Origin: Paraburkholderia agricolaris
Lineage (GTDB): Bacteria > Pseudomonadota > Gammaproteobacteria > Burkholderiales > Burkholderiaceae
Length of the DNA: 64,000 bases
NCBI RefSeq assembly: GCF_009455635.1
Contig: NZ_QPER01000002.1
Location: forward strand, 1,736,001-1,800,000
Reading direction: 5' to 3'
The notes beneath the pieces are model-generated. The model was not told the origin of the DNA. It saw only the letters and a program-made list of their open reading frames with translations, and made no database searches. Below are positions 26,931 through 37,179 of the stretch, in pieces. The position numbers and the translations under genes are program-made. Position 1 is the first letter of the stretch. Every line of letters begins with the position of its first letter.

Positions 26931-28211
26931 CTAGCCCAGGTGCAGCCGCAACAGTTCGAACAATCGCGAACTCGCATACAGCAGCAAACCGATAAAGCCG
27001 CCCACGATCGTCCCGTTGATGCGGATGTACTGCAAATCCTTGCCGATATTCAGCTCGACCTGCCGTGACATTTCGCGTGAATCCCAGTTCTTCACGGTAT
27101 CGCTGATGTGGCGCGTGAGGAACCGGGCGAAATCCGGCGCCATGCCGCGCGCCACTTCTTCCATATGATCGTTGAGCGACTGGCGCAGCGCGGGGTCGTG
27201 CGCCAGTTCCCGGCCCACCCATTGACCCATCGCCATCACCCGGGCATGCAGGGCCGAATCGCTGCTTTGCAGGTCGCGCTTGAGCCATGCGCGCAACTCG
27301 CCCCACATGTCCTTGACATATGTACTCAGCACTTCGCCTTCCACCAGGTAGCGCTTCAGTTCCTCGCCTTTTTGCAGGAAGGCGGGATCGCTCTTGAGTT
27401 TGACAATCAGCTTCTGCGCGGCCTCGTCGAACTTCTGGCGTAACTGATGGGTGGGGTTCTCGCTGATCTGCTCGAGCATCCGGTTCACTACATTGGCGAT
27501 CGTTTCGGCGCCTTTCTCGCCCAGCCACGCCGACGGCAGAATCATCTCCATCTTCGGATACTCGTTCTTCACCCACTCGACGATGCGTTCCGCGATAAAC
27601 TCGCGCGCCTGCGGCTCGCTCAGCAGCGCCACGACCTGTTCGATGCCGGCATCGAGCAGTTCCTGGTGGCGGCCGTCTTTAGTGAGTGTGTCGAGAATCG
27701 CGCCCATGGATTGCGACAGATCGACTTTGGCCAGCACGTCGCGCAAGGCGTCCTTGATGAAGACCTGGATGCGCACGTCGTCGGTCAGTTCGAGAATGCC
27801 GCCCGTCAGCCTGACCACGTAATCGCCCAGGCGCGCCGTGTTGGCCGGTTTCGTCAGCCAGCCGGTGATGCTTTGCGCCGGGTCGTGCTTCTGGATCAGC
27901 CCGACCAGCGAGGGCACGTCCAGAAACTTGTCCTGCACGAACACCGCGAGGTTGTCGGCGATCTTGTACTTGTTCCTTGGAATGATCGCGGTGTGCGCGG
28001 AGACGATCGGGATCGGCACACGGCGAAACAGCGCCGCCACCGCGAACCAGTCGGCGAGCGCGCCGACCATGGCGGCCTCCGCCACGGCCTTGATGCCGTC
28101 CACCCAGAGGCCGCGTGGCATGAAGGCGGTTACGACGAAAACGCAGGCTGCGGCCGCCAGTAACAGCAGCGGGGTGCGCTTGGCCTTCTTCAGTTCGGTC
28201 TCTTTGTTCAT
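26931..28211 (-). CDS. DUF445 family membrane protein
   Basis: 426 residues from ATG 28211; the frame stays open beyond that but overlaps the divergent gene and has no protein-like sequence. One N-terminal helix (LLLLAAAACVFVVTAFM), the DUF445 signature MVGALADWFAVAALFRRVPIPIVSAHTAIIPRNKYKIADNL, a long alpha-helical middle and a C-terminal membrane helix (GTIVGGFIGLLLYASS). Function of the family is unknown (YjiN type). Transcribed alone between the AI-2E gene and the nuclease operon. Confidence 0.88.
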   Translation of the reverse strand: MNKETELKKAKRTPLLLLAAAACVFVVTAFMPRGLWVDGIKAVAEAAMVGALADWFAVAALFRRVPIPIVSAHTAIIPRNKYKIADNLAVFVQDKFLDVPSLVGLIQKHDPAQSITGWLTKPANTARLGDYVVRLTGGILELTDDVRIQVFIKDALRDVLAKVDLSQSMGAILDTLTKDGRHQELLDAGIEQVVALLSEPQAREFIAERIVEWVKNEYPKMEMILPSAWLGEKGAETIANVVNRMLEQISENPTHQLRQKFDEAAQKLIVKLKSDPAFLQKGEELKRYLVEGEVLSTYVKDMWGELRAWLKRDLQSSDSALHARVMAMGQWVGRELAHDPALRQSLNDHMEEVARGMAPDFARFLTRHISDTVKNWDSREMSRQVELNIGKDLQYIRINGTIVGGFIGLLLYASSRLFELLRLHLG

Positions 28212-28407
28212 CGGCAGCGGGGGCGGCGGGGGCCTGGTCGATTGAAATGTTGCGGTGCGATTGATCTGGTCGTCCAGAAACGCGAGTGTAGCGCCGCTGT
28301 GCCCGTGACGTGGCACCGGCCTGGGACTTTCTTTGACCCGTTGGCGCGGTAACATGAGCGCCAAATGACGGTTGAGTGACGATGCAATTGAACGGAATGG
28401 AGGCACA

Positions 28408-29550
28408 GTGATCAGGTTTCTGCACACCGCGGACTGGCAGATAGGCACGCAGTTCGGCCAGTTCGAGCCGCACGATGCCGCGCACCTCGCGGAGGCGCGC
28501 TTCGAAACCGTGCGGCGGATCGCCGGGGAAGCCGCCGCGCGCAAGGTCGACGCCGTGCTGGTCGCGGGCGACGTATTCGACCTGCAGACCGTCTCCGACA
28601 CGGTGATCCGCCGCCTGTTCGGCGCGTTGCAAGCGTTTTCCGGGCCATGGATCATGCTGCCCGGCAATCACGACGCCGCGCTGGTCGAGAGCGTGTGGAC
28701 CCGTGCGCAGCGCCTGAACTGCATCGCGCCGAACGTGCGGGTGGTGCTCGAACCCGGCGTGGTGACGCTCGACGCCTGCCAATGCGCATTGCTGTGCGCG
28801 CCGCTCACGCAACGCATCACCTACGACGACACCACGGGCTTCTTCGACACAGCAGAGACGCCGCCCGGCTATCACCGCATCGGACTCGCGCATGGCAGCG
28901 TGAGCGGGATCTTGCAGGAGGGTATCGATTCGTCGAACCCGATCGCAGCAACGCGTGCCGCGAGCGCGCGTCTGGACTATCTTGCGCTCGGCGACTGGCA
29001 CGGCCATCTGCGGGTCGACGAACGTACCTGGTATGCCGGTACGCACGAGCAGGACCGGTTTCGCGCCAACGAGCCGGGCTTCATGCTCGACGTCACGTTG
29101 AGCGAGCCTGGCGCCGTGCCGGCCGTGGAAGCGGTGCGGGTGGGGAAATATCAATGGCATCGCTGGGAGGAAACGATCTCGGTGCCGACCGATGTGGATT
29201 CGCTCAGGACGCGCCTTGCCGCATCAGGCAGTCACGACGTGCTGCGCGTCACTGTCAGCGGCACGACCGCGTTGGCCGAGGCGGAGGCGATTCACGTCGC
29301 GGTGGAAGAAACCCGCGCGCGGGTGCGTGCGCTGCGCGTCGATCTGAGCGGCCTGCAGGTGCTGCCCACCGTCGCCGACCTCGCCGAACTCGGCGCGCAG
29401 AGCGGCTACCTTGCGAAGGTGGTGGCGCGTCTGCGAAGCTTGCAGGAAGACCCGCAGTCCGACCCGCAACAGGTCAAGCGCGCGGCGGAGGCGTTATTGC
29501 TTCTCGCCCGTTTTCAACGTGAGCTGCCGCGCGAAGCGAGGTCCGCATGA
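28408..29550 (+). CDS. SbcD/Mre11-like DNA repair exonuclease
   Basis: 380 residues from GTG 28408 with GGAGG 5-6 bases upstream. Metallophosphatase motifs in order: LHTADWQIG, VAGDVFD (about 52-58), LPGNHD (about 86-91), LAHGS and LGDWHGH. This is the Mre11/SbcD/YhaO nuclease fold that cuts DNA ends or hairpins using Mn2+. Its stop overlaps the start of the ATPase gene by 4 bases (ATGA), so both subunits are translationally coupled. It is closer to the YhaO type than to E. coli SbcD. Confidence 0.9.
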   Translation: MIRFLHTADWQIGTQFGQFEPHDAAHLAEARFETVRRIAGEAAARKVDAVLVAGDVFDLQTVSDTVIRRLFGALQAFSGPWIMLPGNHDAALVESVWTRAQRLNCIAPNVRVVLEPGVVTLDACQCALLCAPLTQRITYDDTTGFFDTAETPPGYHRIGLAHGSVSGILQEGIDSSNPIAATRAASARLDYLALGDWHGHLRVDERTWYAGTHEQDRFRANEPGFMLDVTLSEPGAVPAVEAVRVGKYQWHRWEETISVPTDVDSLRTRLAASGSHDVLRVTVSGTTALAEAEAIHVAVEETRARVRALRVDLSGLQVLPTVADLAELGAQSGYLAKVVARLRSLQEDPQSDPQQVKRAAEALLLLARFQRELPREARSA

Positions 29551-32171
29551 AGCTGGAAAGTATTGCGATTCAGGAATTCAGGCAGTTCACCGGCCGCCTC
29601 GTTATCGACGACCTGCAGCCCGGGCTCAACCTGTTCACCGGTCCGAACGAGGCCGGCAAGAGCACGATTGCCGAAGCCGTGCGAGCGGTGTTCCTCGAGC
29701 GCTACAAGGCTTCGCATCTGAAGGACCTGTTGCCGTGGGGCAAGGCGAGCGGGCAGCCGTCGGTTGAAGTGACGTTCGATCTGGACGGCACGGCATGCCG
29801 GCTGTCGAAGCAGTTCGTCACACGGCAGCGTTGTGAGTTGAAGATCGGTCAGGCGGTGTTCGGTGAAGACGAAGCCGAGGACAAACTCGCCGCGCTGCTC
29901 GGTTTTTCGCGTGCCGCGCGTGGGCCGCTCAAGGCGGAAAACGCCGGCGTTCCCGGTTTGTTGTGGGTGCAGCAGGGCGGCACGCAGGAGGTGCGCGATT
30001 CCACCGGGCACGCGGCGCAGTATCTTCGCGACGCGCTTTCGCAACTCTCGGGTAGCAGCGAATCCGCGGGCGAGGACGCGTTGATCGCCGCCGTGCAGCG
30101 CGAACTCTGGCAACTGCTTACCGCGCGTACGCAGAAGTCCACCGGGCCGTTGGCCGAGGCCGAACAGGCGTTGGCGGCGCTCAATGAGGAACGCGACGAG
30201 CTGGAGCAGCAGCGCCAGCAGTTCGACGAAAACATCGTGCGGCTTGCCGCGCAGCAGGAAGCTTTCGACGACGCGCAACGCAAGCGCCCCTGGGAGCTGC
30301 ACGAGCAGAAAGCGGTGCAGGCGCAACAGCGTGCCGATGCCGCGGCGGAACTCGAGCGTAGTCTTCAGGCGCTCTCACAGTCGTTGCAATTGAAGGACGC
30401 GGAACTGGCACTCTCGTTGCAGCAGGAACAGGCGGCGAACGAACTGGAAACGGCCGTCGCACGCGAGAGGCAACAACTCGATGCCGCGCGCGCCAACGTG
30501 TCGGCGATACAGAACGAACATGCGCAGGCTCAGGCGAGCGTGACGCAATTCGAGCAGGTGTATGCCGACGCCACGCGTGCGCAGGAACTGGCGAACGCTG
30601 CGGTGACCGCGGGCGATCTGCGCAGTCAGATTGCTCTGCACCGCACCGAGAGCGAGCGGCTTGAAACAGCGATTTCGGCTGCTGACAAGGCAAATGAGGC
30701 CGTGCTGGAGGCGACGCGCGCGGCTGCCGCGCTCGAAATCGACGGAGCGCAGTTGAAGCGGCTGCAATCGTTCGATGCCGAATTGACCGTGCTGCGCGCG
30801 CGTACCGAAGCGGCGATGACGCGCATCGAATACCGGCTGACGGGTGCGATTAGCGTCGGCGATACGCAGGTAAGCGGCGAGGGCGTGTTACGGGTCGATG
30901 AAGAGAAGCTGATCGGCCTTGGCGAGCTTGGCGAATTGCGCGTGATTCCGGGCGTGTCCGATTTGTCGGCGCAGTTGTCCGAGCTGGCGTCGCTCGAAGC
31001 TCGTCATGCGCAGTTATTGCAGGCCCTGGGCGTGGCGTCGCTAGGCGAGGCCGAGGCCCGGCACGAGCAGTGGAAGACGCTGGTCGCGCAGCAGAAAAGT
31101 CAGGCGAAGATTCTTGAAGTGCATGCGCCGCAGGGTATCGACGCGTTGCGTGCCGCCTTGGCGACGGCTGCTGCACGTTTGAAGACTTCGAATGAGCGGC
31201 TGGCGCTATTGCCCGATGCGTCTGCTGCGCTGCCGCTCGACGAAGCTCGCCGCAATGCCGACATCGCGCGCGATGCATTGGAAGCCGCCAGAAAAGTGCT
31301 GGCGCAGGCCGCGGAAAGCAAATCCACCGCTACCGCAACGACAGAGTCGCTCGCGGTTCAGGTGCAGCGCAAGGAAGCCCAACTGGGCGACGAAGCGTTT
31401 TGCCGCAACCGTGCGCAGTGGCAGACGAAAATCGTCGAGCAGCGTGTGCAGGTCGAAGCGCTGAAGAAACAGCTCGAAGGACGTGAGCGCGAACTGGAAG
31501 CGGCGCGTCTCGACGATCCGGCGGCTGAAGCGAAACGCTATCGGGCGTCGGCTGAGCTTGCACGCAACGAGCAGCATGAGCGGCAGGTGCGGATCGCGCA
31601 ATTGCGCAGTCAACTGGAGACGGTTGGCGCGTCCGGGCTTGGCGAACGTCTCGCGACCGTGAAGGCTTCAGTGGAACAGGCTACGCGTCGCAAGGACGAA
31701 CTGAGCTTGCGGGCGGGTGCGTTGAGTTTGCTCGACGAGGTGCTAGTCGACGAACGCGATGCCGCGGTGGCCCAACTGCGTGCGCCGTTGACCGAACGCC
31801 TCGGACACTACCTGAAGCGGATTTTCCCGCAGTCGACGATCGCGCTCGGTGACGATCTGAGTCCCGCGACGCTGGATCGTTATGGTCGAGCGGATACGCT
31901 CGACGCGTTGAGTTTCGGTACGCGGGAACAATTGGGTATTCTGACCCGGCTCGCCTATGCGGATCTGTTGAAGGCATCGGGCCGCCCGACCTTGCTGATG
32001 CTCGACGATGCCGCCGTGCATACCGATGCGGCACGGCGCGACGCGATCAAGCGCGCATTGATCGACGCGGCCACGCGGCACCAGATTCTGGTGTTCACAT
32101 GCCATCCGGAGCTTTGGGACGATCTGGGGGTGCGGCAGCGGGCGATTGACGATCTGAAGGTAGCGGCTTAG
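29547..32171 (+). CDS. SbcC/Rad50/YhaN-like AAA ATPase without zinc hook
   Basis: 874 residues. Walker A GPNEAGKST (about 32-40) lies at the N-terminus, two long Glu/Gln/Ala-rich coiled coils fill residues 190-760, and the ABC signature LSFGTREQLGIL with Walker B LLMLDDAAVHTD are near the C-terminus. A small globular insert sits around 405-475 (TGAISVGDTQVSGEGVLRVDEEK). No CxxC zinc-hook motif exists anywhere, unlike Rad50/SbcC. It should pair with the upstream nuclease in double-strand-end processing. GAGG is 5 bases before the ATG. Confidence 0.9.
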   Translation: MKLESIAIQEFRQFTGRLVIDDLQPGLNLFTGPNEAGKSTIAEAVRAVFLERYKASHLKDLLPWGKASGQPSVEVTFDLDGTACRLSKQFVTRQRCELKIGQAVFGEDEAEDKLAALLGFSRAARGPLKAENAGVPGLLWVQQGGTQEVRDSTGHAAQYLRDALSQLSGSSESAGEDALIAAVQRELWQLLTARTQKSTGPLAEAEQALAALNEERDELEQQRQQFDENIVRLAAQQEAFDDAQRKRPWELHEQKAVQAQQRADAAAELERSLQALSQSLQLKDAELALSLQQEQAANELETAVARERQQLDAARANVSAIQNEHAQAQASVTQFEQVYADATRAQELANAAVTAGDLRSQIALHRTESERLETAISAADKANEAVLEATRAAAALEIDGAQLKRLQSFDAELTVLRARTEAAMTRIEYRLTGAISVGDTQVSGEGVLRVDEEKLIGLGELGELRVIPGVSDLSAQLSELASLEARHAQLLQALGVASLGEAEARHEQWKTLVAQQKSQAKILEVHAPQGIDALRAALATAAARLKTSNERLALLPDASAALPLDEARRNADIARDALEAARKVLAQAAESKSTATATTESLAVQVQRKEAQLGDEAFCRNRAQWQTKIVEQRVQVEALKKQLEGRERELEAARLDDPAAEAKRYRASAELARNEQHERQVRIAQLRSQLETVGASGLGERLATVKASVEQATRRKDELSLRAGALSLLDEVLVDERDAAVAQLRAPLTERLGHYLKRIFPQSTIALGDDLSPATLDRYGRADTLDALSFGTREQLGILTRLAYADLLKASGRPTLLMLDDAAVHTDAARRDAIKRALIDAATRHQILVFTCHPELWDDLGVRQRAIDDLKVAA

Positions 32172-32223
32172 GGGGCTAAGCGGGTTCCCTTTGTTGAACC
32201 AGGCGGCTACCTCAAAGGAGGGC

Positions 32224-32254
32224 GGTATGAGCGAGCCAACCGCTCACTCATACC
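32224..32254. other. Hairpin at the convergent sbcC-like/cobJ junction
   Basis: GGTATGAG-C-GAGC pairs with GCTC-A-CTCATACC around the loop CAACC (8 plus 4 pairs with one mismatch). It covers the last codons and stop of the cobJ fusion gene and follows the ATPase gene. No T-tract, so it could be a weak bidirectional terminator or mRNA 3'-end protector. Confidence 0.5.
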
Positions 32255-34046
32255 AGCGCGGCGTATAAACCCACTCGCCACCGTCGATGCCGTTGGCAAA
32301 CCCGCGCGTGGTCGACGAGCCGACGATCACCATCGTCCGCATATCCACATCGGACGAGCGCAGCTCGCCGAGCGTGATCGTACGCAGTGTGCCGCCCGGT
32401 CTGCCGATATCGCGACCGAGTACCACCTTCGTTGCTGCCGTGCGATATTCCCGCAGGATATCCAGCGCCTTATCCAGTTGCCACGGTCGTGCGCGCGAGA
32501 TCGGGTTATAAAAAGCCATCACCAGATCCGCTTCGGCCGCATGCCGGAGGCGCTTTTCGATGATGGTCCACGGTTTCAGATTGTCGGATAGCGACAGCAT
32601 GCAGAAATCGTGACCCAGCGGCGCGCCGGCTTGTGCGGCAGTCGCCATGGCTGCCGACACCCCCGGCACGATGGCGAGTTCGACCGCACGCCAGCCGGCG
32701 TTCGCCGAACCGCCTTCTTCGAGTGCCTCAAGCACCGCAGCCGCCATCGCGAACACGCCGGGATCGCCCGACGACACCATCACCACCGACCGTCCTGTGC
32801 CAGCAAGTTCGAACGCATGGCGTGCCCGCTGCATTTCCTCGCGATTGTCGGTGCCGTGCACGCGTTGATCGGCGCGCAACGGGCCGGCCATTTTCACGTA
32901 GGTTTCGTAACCGAGAATATCGGTGGCTTCGTTCAGCGCGGTTCGTGCGGCAGGCACCATCAGGTCGGCACGGCCTGGACCGAGGCCGATCACGGTCAGG
33001 CGGCCGCGCGCGCGGCCAATCGTGTGCGGGTCGATGGCCAGCGCGGCCAACGCGAGGGCAACGCCTGCGTCCGCGTCGTCGTGCAGCGTTTGATAAGGGA
33101 CACGCAGCGCGGCATGCAGCAGATTGCTCGGCGGTTCGCCGTCCTGCGGGCGCGGCTGGGCAAAACGCAGGGGCACATTCAGGCTCGCTGCGGCATCGGC
33201 GAGCGCCGCGTCCAACATGTGTTCAGAAGGCGCCAGCAATGCCGCGAGCGAAAGCGGCGCAAGACCGTGTGCGTCCAATGCCTCGCGCACCAACGCTGCG
33301 ATCCGCGCGCCAGAACCCGTCTGGGAATCCGATCTGGAATTTGCGCTGAGGTTTGCGTTCGTAGCAGAGGCCGAGCCAGCACCCGCACCCGCACCCGGCA
33401 CAGTGACCGCCGCCACCACGCTCCGAGGATGAATCACCAACTCATCATCACGCCCATCCCACGCACGGGGTGTCACGCGAATCGCGAGACGTGCCGATTC
33501 AGAGCGCGGCAGTTGCGCATCGTCGAGCCACGGCGCTTCGCCCTCGATTCGCGTGCTTTCTCCTGCGAGCAGGTCCGAAACAAAGCGCTTGCCTTGCGCG
33601 ATATCGGCGAGTGCATAGCCTTCGGGTGGATTGAGCACACACGTTCCGAAGCGCAGTTCGCCACTCGTCGTAATCGCCGGCGGCACAGCCAATTCAGCCG
33701 CGATCTCACGTGCCATCACGTTGACGCCTGCAAGGCCGCCGAGCAATGGCACGACCGCGCTGCCATCTTCCGCCACGGTCAGTACCGGCGGCTCGACGCC
33801 CTTGTTCGACAGCAAGGGCGCGATGCAGCGAATCACGATACCTGCGGCGCAGAGCGCAACGATCGGCGTGCCGCGCGCATAAAGATCGCACAGATGCGCG
33901 CGGAGTTCCGTATACGAGACGTCAGCTTCGACGCGCCCCTGCAAGGCATGCACCTGGGAACCGGCATACAGCGTCTGGATACGCCGTGCGGTTACCAACG
34001 CGCCCGCGCCGAGAATGACGATGGCGGGCGGCGTCATCCTTGCCAT
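32244..34046 (-). CDS. cobJ: CbiG-CobJ fusion: cobalamin biosynthesis protein / precorrin-3B C17-methyltransferase
   Basis: 600 residues. The N-terminal ~340 residues are CbiG-like ([45 protein letters not shown], then a CobE-like C-terminal part with [16 protein letters not shown]), joined by a Gly/Ala/Ser-rich linker. From about residue 350 comes a full CobJ methyltransferase ([68 protein letters not shown]). CobJ methylates C17 and contracts the ring; CbiG opens the ring lactone in the anaerobic route. Last gene of the cobG-H-I-J operon, overlapping cobI by 13 bases. Confidence 0.93.
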   Translation of the reverse strand: MARMTPPAIVILGAGALVTARRIQTLYAGSQVHALQGRVEADVSYTELRAHLCDLYARGTPIVALCAAGIVIRCIAPLLSNKGVEPPVLTVAEDGSAVVPLLGGLAGVNVMAREIAAELAVPPAITTSGELRFGTCVLNPPEGYALADIAQGKRFVSDLLAGESTRIEGEAPWLDDAQLPRSESARLAIRVTPRAWDGRDDELVIHPRSVVAAVTVPGAGAGAGSASATNANLSANSRSDSQTGSGARIAALVREALDAHGLAPLSLAALLAPSEHMLDAALADAAASLNVPLRFAQPRPQDGEPPSNLLHAALRVPYQTLHDDADAGVALALAALAIDPHTIGRARGRLTVIGLGPGRADLMVPAARTALNEATDILGYETYVKMAGPLRADQRVHGTDNREEMQRARHAFELAGTGRSVVMVSSGDPGVFAMAAAVLEALEEGGSANAGWRAVELAIVPGVSAAMATAAQAGAPLGHDFCMLSLSDNLKPWTIIEKRLRHAAEADLVMAFYNPISRARPWQLDKALDILREYRTAATKVVLGRDIGRPGGTLRTITLGELRSSDVDMRTMVIVGSSTTRGFANGIDGGEWVYTPRWYE

Positions 34047-34765
34047 TTTTCCCCCGGCACCACAAGCAGCGAGAAATACGGCGAGGCCATCGGGTCGACT
34101 TCGTCGAGGGCCACAATACGTTGATTACCCATGGTCGCGCGTTCGACGTAAAGCGCCCGATGCGCGAGCCCTAGTTCGACGAGCACGCGCCGCACCTTAT
34201 CGAAATTACGGCCGAGTTTCATGATGACCGCGGCGTCGGCATCGGCGAGGCGCCGGCGCAATTCGTCTTCGGGCAACACGCCGGAGAGCACCGACAAACT
34301 CTGATTGCGATACACCAGCGGCGCGCCCAGAACGGCCGCACCGCCGAGCATCGAACACACGCCGGGCACGACTTCGGCCTCGAAACGCGCAGCAAGGCGG
34401 TCGTGCAGATACATATACGAGCCGTAGAAAAACGGATCGCCTTCGCAAATCACCGCGACGTCGCGGCCGGCGTCGAGATGGCCGGCGACAATCTCCGCGG
34501 CGGTGTCGTAGAAGTCGGCGATGATCGCTTCGTACGAAAGCGGCGGTTCGAGCGCTTCGGTCGTGACGGGATACACAAGCGGCAGATGCTGCTGAGCGTC
34601 ATGCAGATGCGCCTCGATGATGCTGAAGGCGTTGCCCTTTTTACCCTTCGCGACGAAATACGCGACCACGGGGGCCGCTTTCAGCACGCGCAGCGCTTTT
34701 AGCGTGATGAGTTCCGGGTCGCCGGGGCCGACGCCCAGGCCGAATAAACGTCCTCGCACGGTCAT
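34034..34765 (-). CDS. cobI: Precorrin-2 C20-methyltransferase
   Basis: 243 residues of the tetrapyrrole methylase fold: [33 protein letters not shown] at the N-terminus, [18 protein letters not shown] in the middle and VPGVCSM for SAM/substrate binding. It moves a methyl group from SAM to C20 of precorrin-2. The ATG directly abuts the cobH stop codon (TAAATG), so coupled translation is expected. Confidence 0.95.
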   Translation of the reverse strand: MTVRGRLFGLGVGPGDPELITLKALRVLKAAPVVAYFVAKGKKGNAFSIIEAHLHDAQQHLPLVYPVTTEALEPPLSYEAIIADFYDTAAEIVAGHLDAGRDVAVICEGDPFFYGSYMYLHDRLAARFEAEVVPGVCSMLGGAAVLGAPLVYRNQSLSVLSGVLPEDELRRRLADADAAVIMKLGRNFDKVRRVLVELGLAHRALYVERATMGNQRIVALDEVDPMASPYFSLLVVPGEKWQG

Positions 34766-35392
34766 TTACTCGACCTCCGTCGCCAGCGCATTCACCGCGG
34801 CGGCCGCCATAGCACTGCCGCCGCGCCGGCCATGAATCACGACGTAGGGCACGCCGCGGCTATTTTCCGCCAGCATCGCTTTCGATTCGGCAGCGCCGAC
34901 AAAGCCAACTGGAAAACCAAGAATCAGCGCGGGTTTCGGCGCGTCGTCGTCGAGCATGTCAAGCAGATAGAAGAGGGCGGTCGGCGCATTGCCGATCACC
35001 ACGACGCTGCCGGCCAGATGCGGCCGCCACAATTCGAGCGCGGCGGCCGAACGCGTATTACCGAGTTCGCGCGCGAGCGCGGGCACGTCCTGATGCGTGA
35101 GCGTGCAGATGACTTCGTTGTTGGCGGGCAATCGTGCGCGCGTGATGCCCTGCGCCACCATACCGGCGTCGCACAGAATCGGCGCGCCTTGTGCCAGCGC
35201 CGTGCGGCCCGCGGCGCCCGCACCTGCGGAAAATTGCAGGTCTTCAATGACGTCCACCATGCCGCAGGCGTGGATCACACGCACCGCGAGTTTTTCGAGG
35301 TCGGCGGGAATGCGCGAAAGATCGGCCTCTGCACGTATCGTCGCGAAGGATTGGCGATAGATCTCCTGACCGTCGCGAATGTAATCAAGCAT
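34766..35392 (-). CDS. cobH: Precorrin-8X methylmutase
   Basis: 208 residues, the normal family length. Characteristic stretches are IYRQSFATIRAEADLSRIPADLEKLAVRVIHACGMVD and VVIGNAPTALFYLLDMLDD, with the active-site His in RVIHACG. It shifts a methyl group from C11 to C12 to form hydrogenobyrinate. It overlaps the cobG stop by 8 bases. Confidence 0.95.
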   Translation of the reverse strand: MLDYIRDGQEIYRQSFATIRAEADLSRIPADLEKLAVRVIHACGMVDVIEDLQFSAGAGAAGRTALAQGAPILCDAGMVAQGITRARLPANNEVICTLTHQDVPALARELGNTRSAAALELWRPHLAGSVVVIGNAPTALFYLLDMLDDDAPKPALILGFPVGFVGAAESKAMLAENSRGVPYVVIHGRRGGSAMAAAAVNALATEVE

Positions 35393-36833
35393 CTAAAGGG
35401 CTCCGGGCCGGGTAGGCCAATGAGTCGAGCATGTCGGCGGCCTGTTCGATCGTAAGTTGGTGCGCGACGCACGAGCCGAAATCCGGTTCGCCATTGCGTC
35501 GATAGAGGTCATAGAGGCCGGGCGCGGTGGCCAGCAGCGTGTACGGCGCGCAATAGGCCGCAGCGCATGAGCGCGGACAGCCGCTCAGATGAACGTCGAC
35601 GCCAGCGGGCAAGCGATTCGCCAGAAGCAGTGCATCGGCCTTGGTATCGGCGAGGCTTTTTGCGCAGCCCGTGGAACCGGCGCAGGCGATCAGGTGTGTA
35701 ATCGGCTGCGCGGGATCGCAGGCGAGACCTAGCGCGTTCATTTCCGCGAGCACGGCGGCCGCATGGTTTGCTGCGATATCGGGCAGCAGGACGCTTTGCC
35801 AGGGCGTGATGCGCAGCGTGCTGTTGCCGTGCTGTTGGGAGAGTTTGGCGAGGCGGTGCAAGGTGGCGGCGTCGAGGCGTCCGAGAGGCGGTTGGCCGCC
35901 CGCGTGCTGCAGGCCCACGACGCGTTGAGCGTGCGCGCCGAGCCGCAGCGTGGCATCGGCAGGCGTGCCGCGTTGCCAGTGTGCGAGCGACGCGTCGCGT
36001 GACAGCGGGAAATCGATGTACTGACGAGCGTGCTGCAAAACGGCGTCGATGGAATGCGCGGTAAGCAGATGACGCATGCGCGTGGCATCGGCGGCGGCCA
36101 GATCGAGGAACGTATGCAGCAGCGCGCGAACCAGGCCGGTGACCTGCGTAGGCAGTACGGCGCCGAGGGCGCCAGGTTTCGCGTTCGTCTCTCCAGCGGG
36201 GCAACCGGCCAAGCCGAACACAAATCGCACGCCGTCATCGGCTTGCGTCGCCGCCAGCCAGACATCGTGCGGATGATCGACTCTCGCAAGGCGCTCGCCG
36301 CCGTCGAGCAATAGCGCGAATTTGGGCGACAGCGCCGCGAAACGCGCTTCGGTTTGCAGCAAGGCAAGCAGTTCGGTGCAAAGGGGCCGCGTGTCGAACA
36401 GTGCAAATGGATCGCGCCCGGCAGTCGGACTCACCATCACATTGCGCACGTCGTCCGCCGAAGTCGCGAGCAGCAAACTGGCAGCATCTACCGCAGCGTT
36501 GGCTGGAATCGGTCCGACAGCCGGTCCAAGGCCCGCGTCGACGAGTGCCGCGATCAGTGCCGTTTCATGCCCGCCTTGTACAGCATGCACGCCACGCACC
36601 TGCAGATTCGCGCGATTGGTCAGCTCGATTACACCGCTTGCATGCCGCGTGCTGGCCTCGGCGATCGCGATGGCCTGTGCGGCGCTCAACTCACCGCCGG
36701 GCAGTTTGATCCGGCAGATCCCACCGTCGCGCGCGGCGACGATGCGCAGCAGCCCCGGACACGCCGAAGGCCGCAGCGCGAGCGCCGCGTCGGGTAAAAC
36801 AGTGGAGGGCGAAGCTTGATTCAAGACGGACAC
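35385..36833 (-). CDS. cobG: Precorrin-3B synthase, oxygen-dependent
   Basis: 482 residues, GTG start at 36833. Sulfite/nitrite-reductase fold: ferredoxin-like halves ([14 protein letters not shown] and [16 protein letters not shown]) and cysteine ligands for the 4Fe-4S centre in CAGSTGC and SGCPRSC. CobG uses O2 to hydroxylate precorrin-3A, which defines the aerobic B12 route. First gene of the leftward corrin operon, about 60 bases behind a cobalamin riboswitch, so vitamin B12 should repress it. Confidence 0.93.
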   Translation of the reverse strand: MSVLNQASPSTVLPDAALALRPSACPGLLRIVAARDGGICRIKLPGGELSAAQAIAIAEASTRHASGVIELTNRANLQVRGVHAVQGGHETALIAALVDAGLGPAVGPIPANAAVDAASLLLATSADDVRNVMVSPTAGRDPFALFDTRPLCTELLALLQTEARFAALSPKFALLLDGGERLARVDHPHDVWLAATQADDGVRFVFGLAGCPAGETNAKPGALGAVLPTQVTGLVRALLHTFLDLAAADATRMRHLLTAHSIDAVLQHARQYIDFPLSRDASLAHWQRGTPADATLRLGAHAQRVVGLQHAGGQPPLGRLDAATLHRLAKLSQQHGNSTLRITPWQSVLLPDIAANHAAAVLAEMNALGLACDPAQPITHLIACAGSTGCAKSLADTKADALLLANRLPAGVDVHLSGCPRSCAAAYCAPYTLLATAPGLYDLYRRNGEPDFGSCVAHQLTIEQAADMLDSLAYPARSPLDA

Positions 36834-36889
36834 CGGGTTGAGCGTCGCGCGATGGCCCGAGCGCCGCCCTTACGGGCATTGCTGCGGCA

Positions 36890-37092
36890 TCGGTACACCC
36901 CGCCCGATGGTGGCTGGCACGAACAGTCTGGCCGGCAGGTCTCCTGGCTGGCAGGTCATCGTCCGCCGCCGCCTTCCCGGTCGAACCAGTGGCGCGCAGC
37001 GCAGGCGGACTCGCTGCATACAGTTGCGGGGGCAGCCACAGCGACACTGTGTTCCCTCTTCGGCCCCGAAGGGCACCGGCGGCTGTATTATG
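36890..37092 (-). promoter_or_regulatory. Cobalamin (B12) riboswitch upstream of cobG
   Basis: On the minus strand the conserved parts appear in order: GCCGCCGGTGCCCTTCGG, GAAGAGGGAACACAGTG, GCCCCCGCAACTGT, and the B12 box AGCCAGGAGACCTGCC (36934-36949) followed by a closing GGC-rich stem. Size and order fit the Rfam cobalamin class. It lies about 60 bases before the cobG GTG and should switch off the cobG-cobH-cobI-cobJ operon when adenosylcobalamin is bound. Ends are approximate. Confidence 0.9.
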
Positions 37093-37179
37093 CCTTTTTT
37101 CGAACAGCACAACGAGGCTGGACGCTTTGACCGGCGTGGCACAGCGCAATATTTGACGATACAGAATGAGGATGGATGC

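Noticed and set aside
25576..27576. 666-codon minus-strand frame overlapping the AI-2E and DUF445 genes
   Set aside because: Alternative frame of the same strand with no ribosome binding site or domains; both real genes are well supported.
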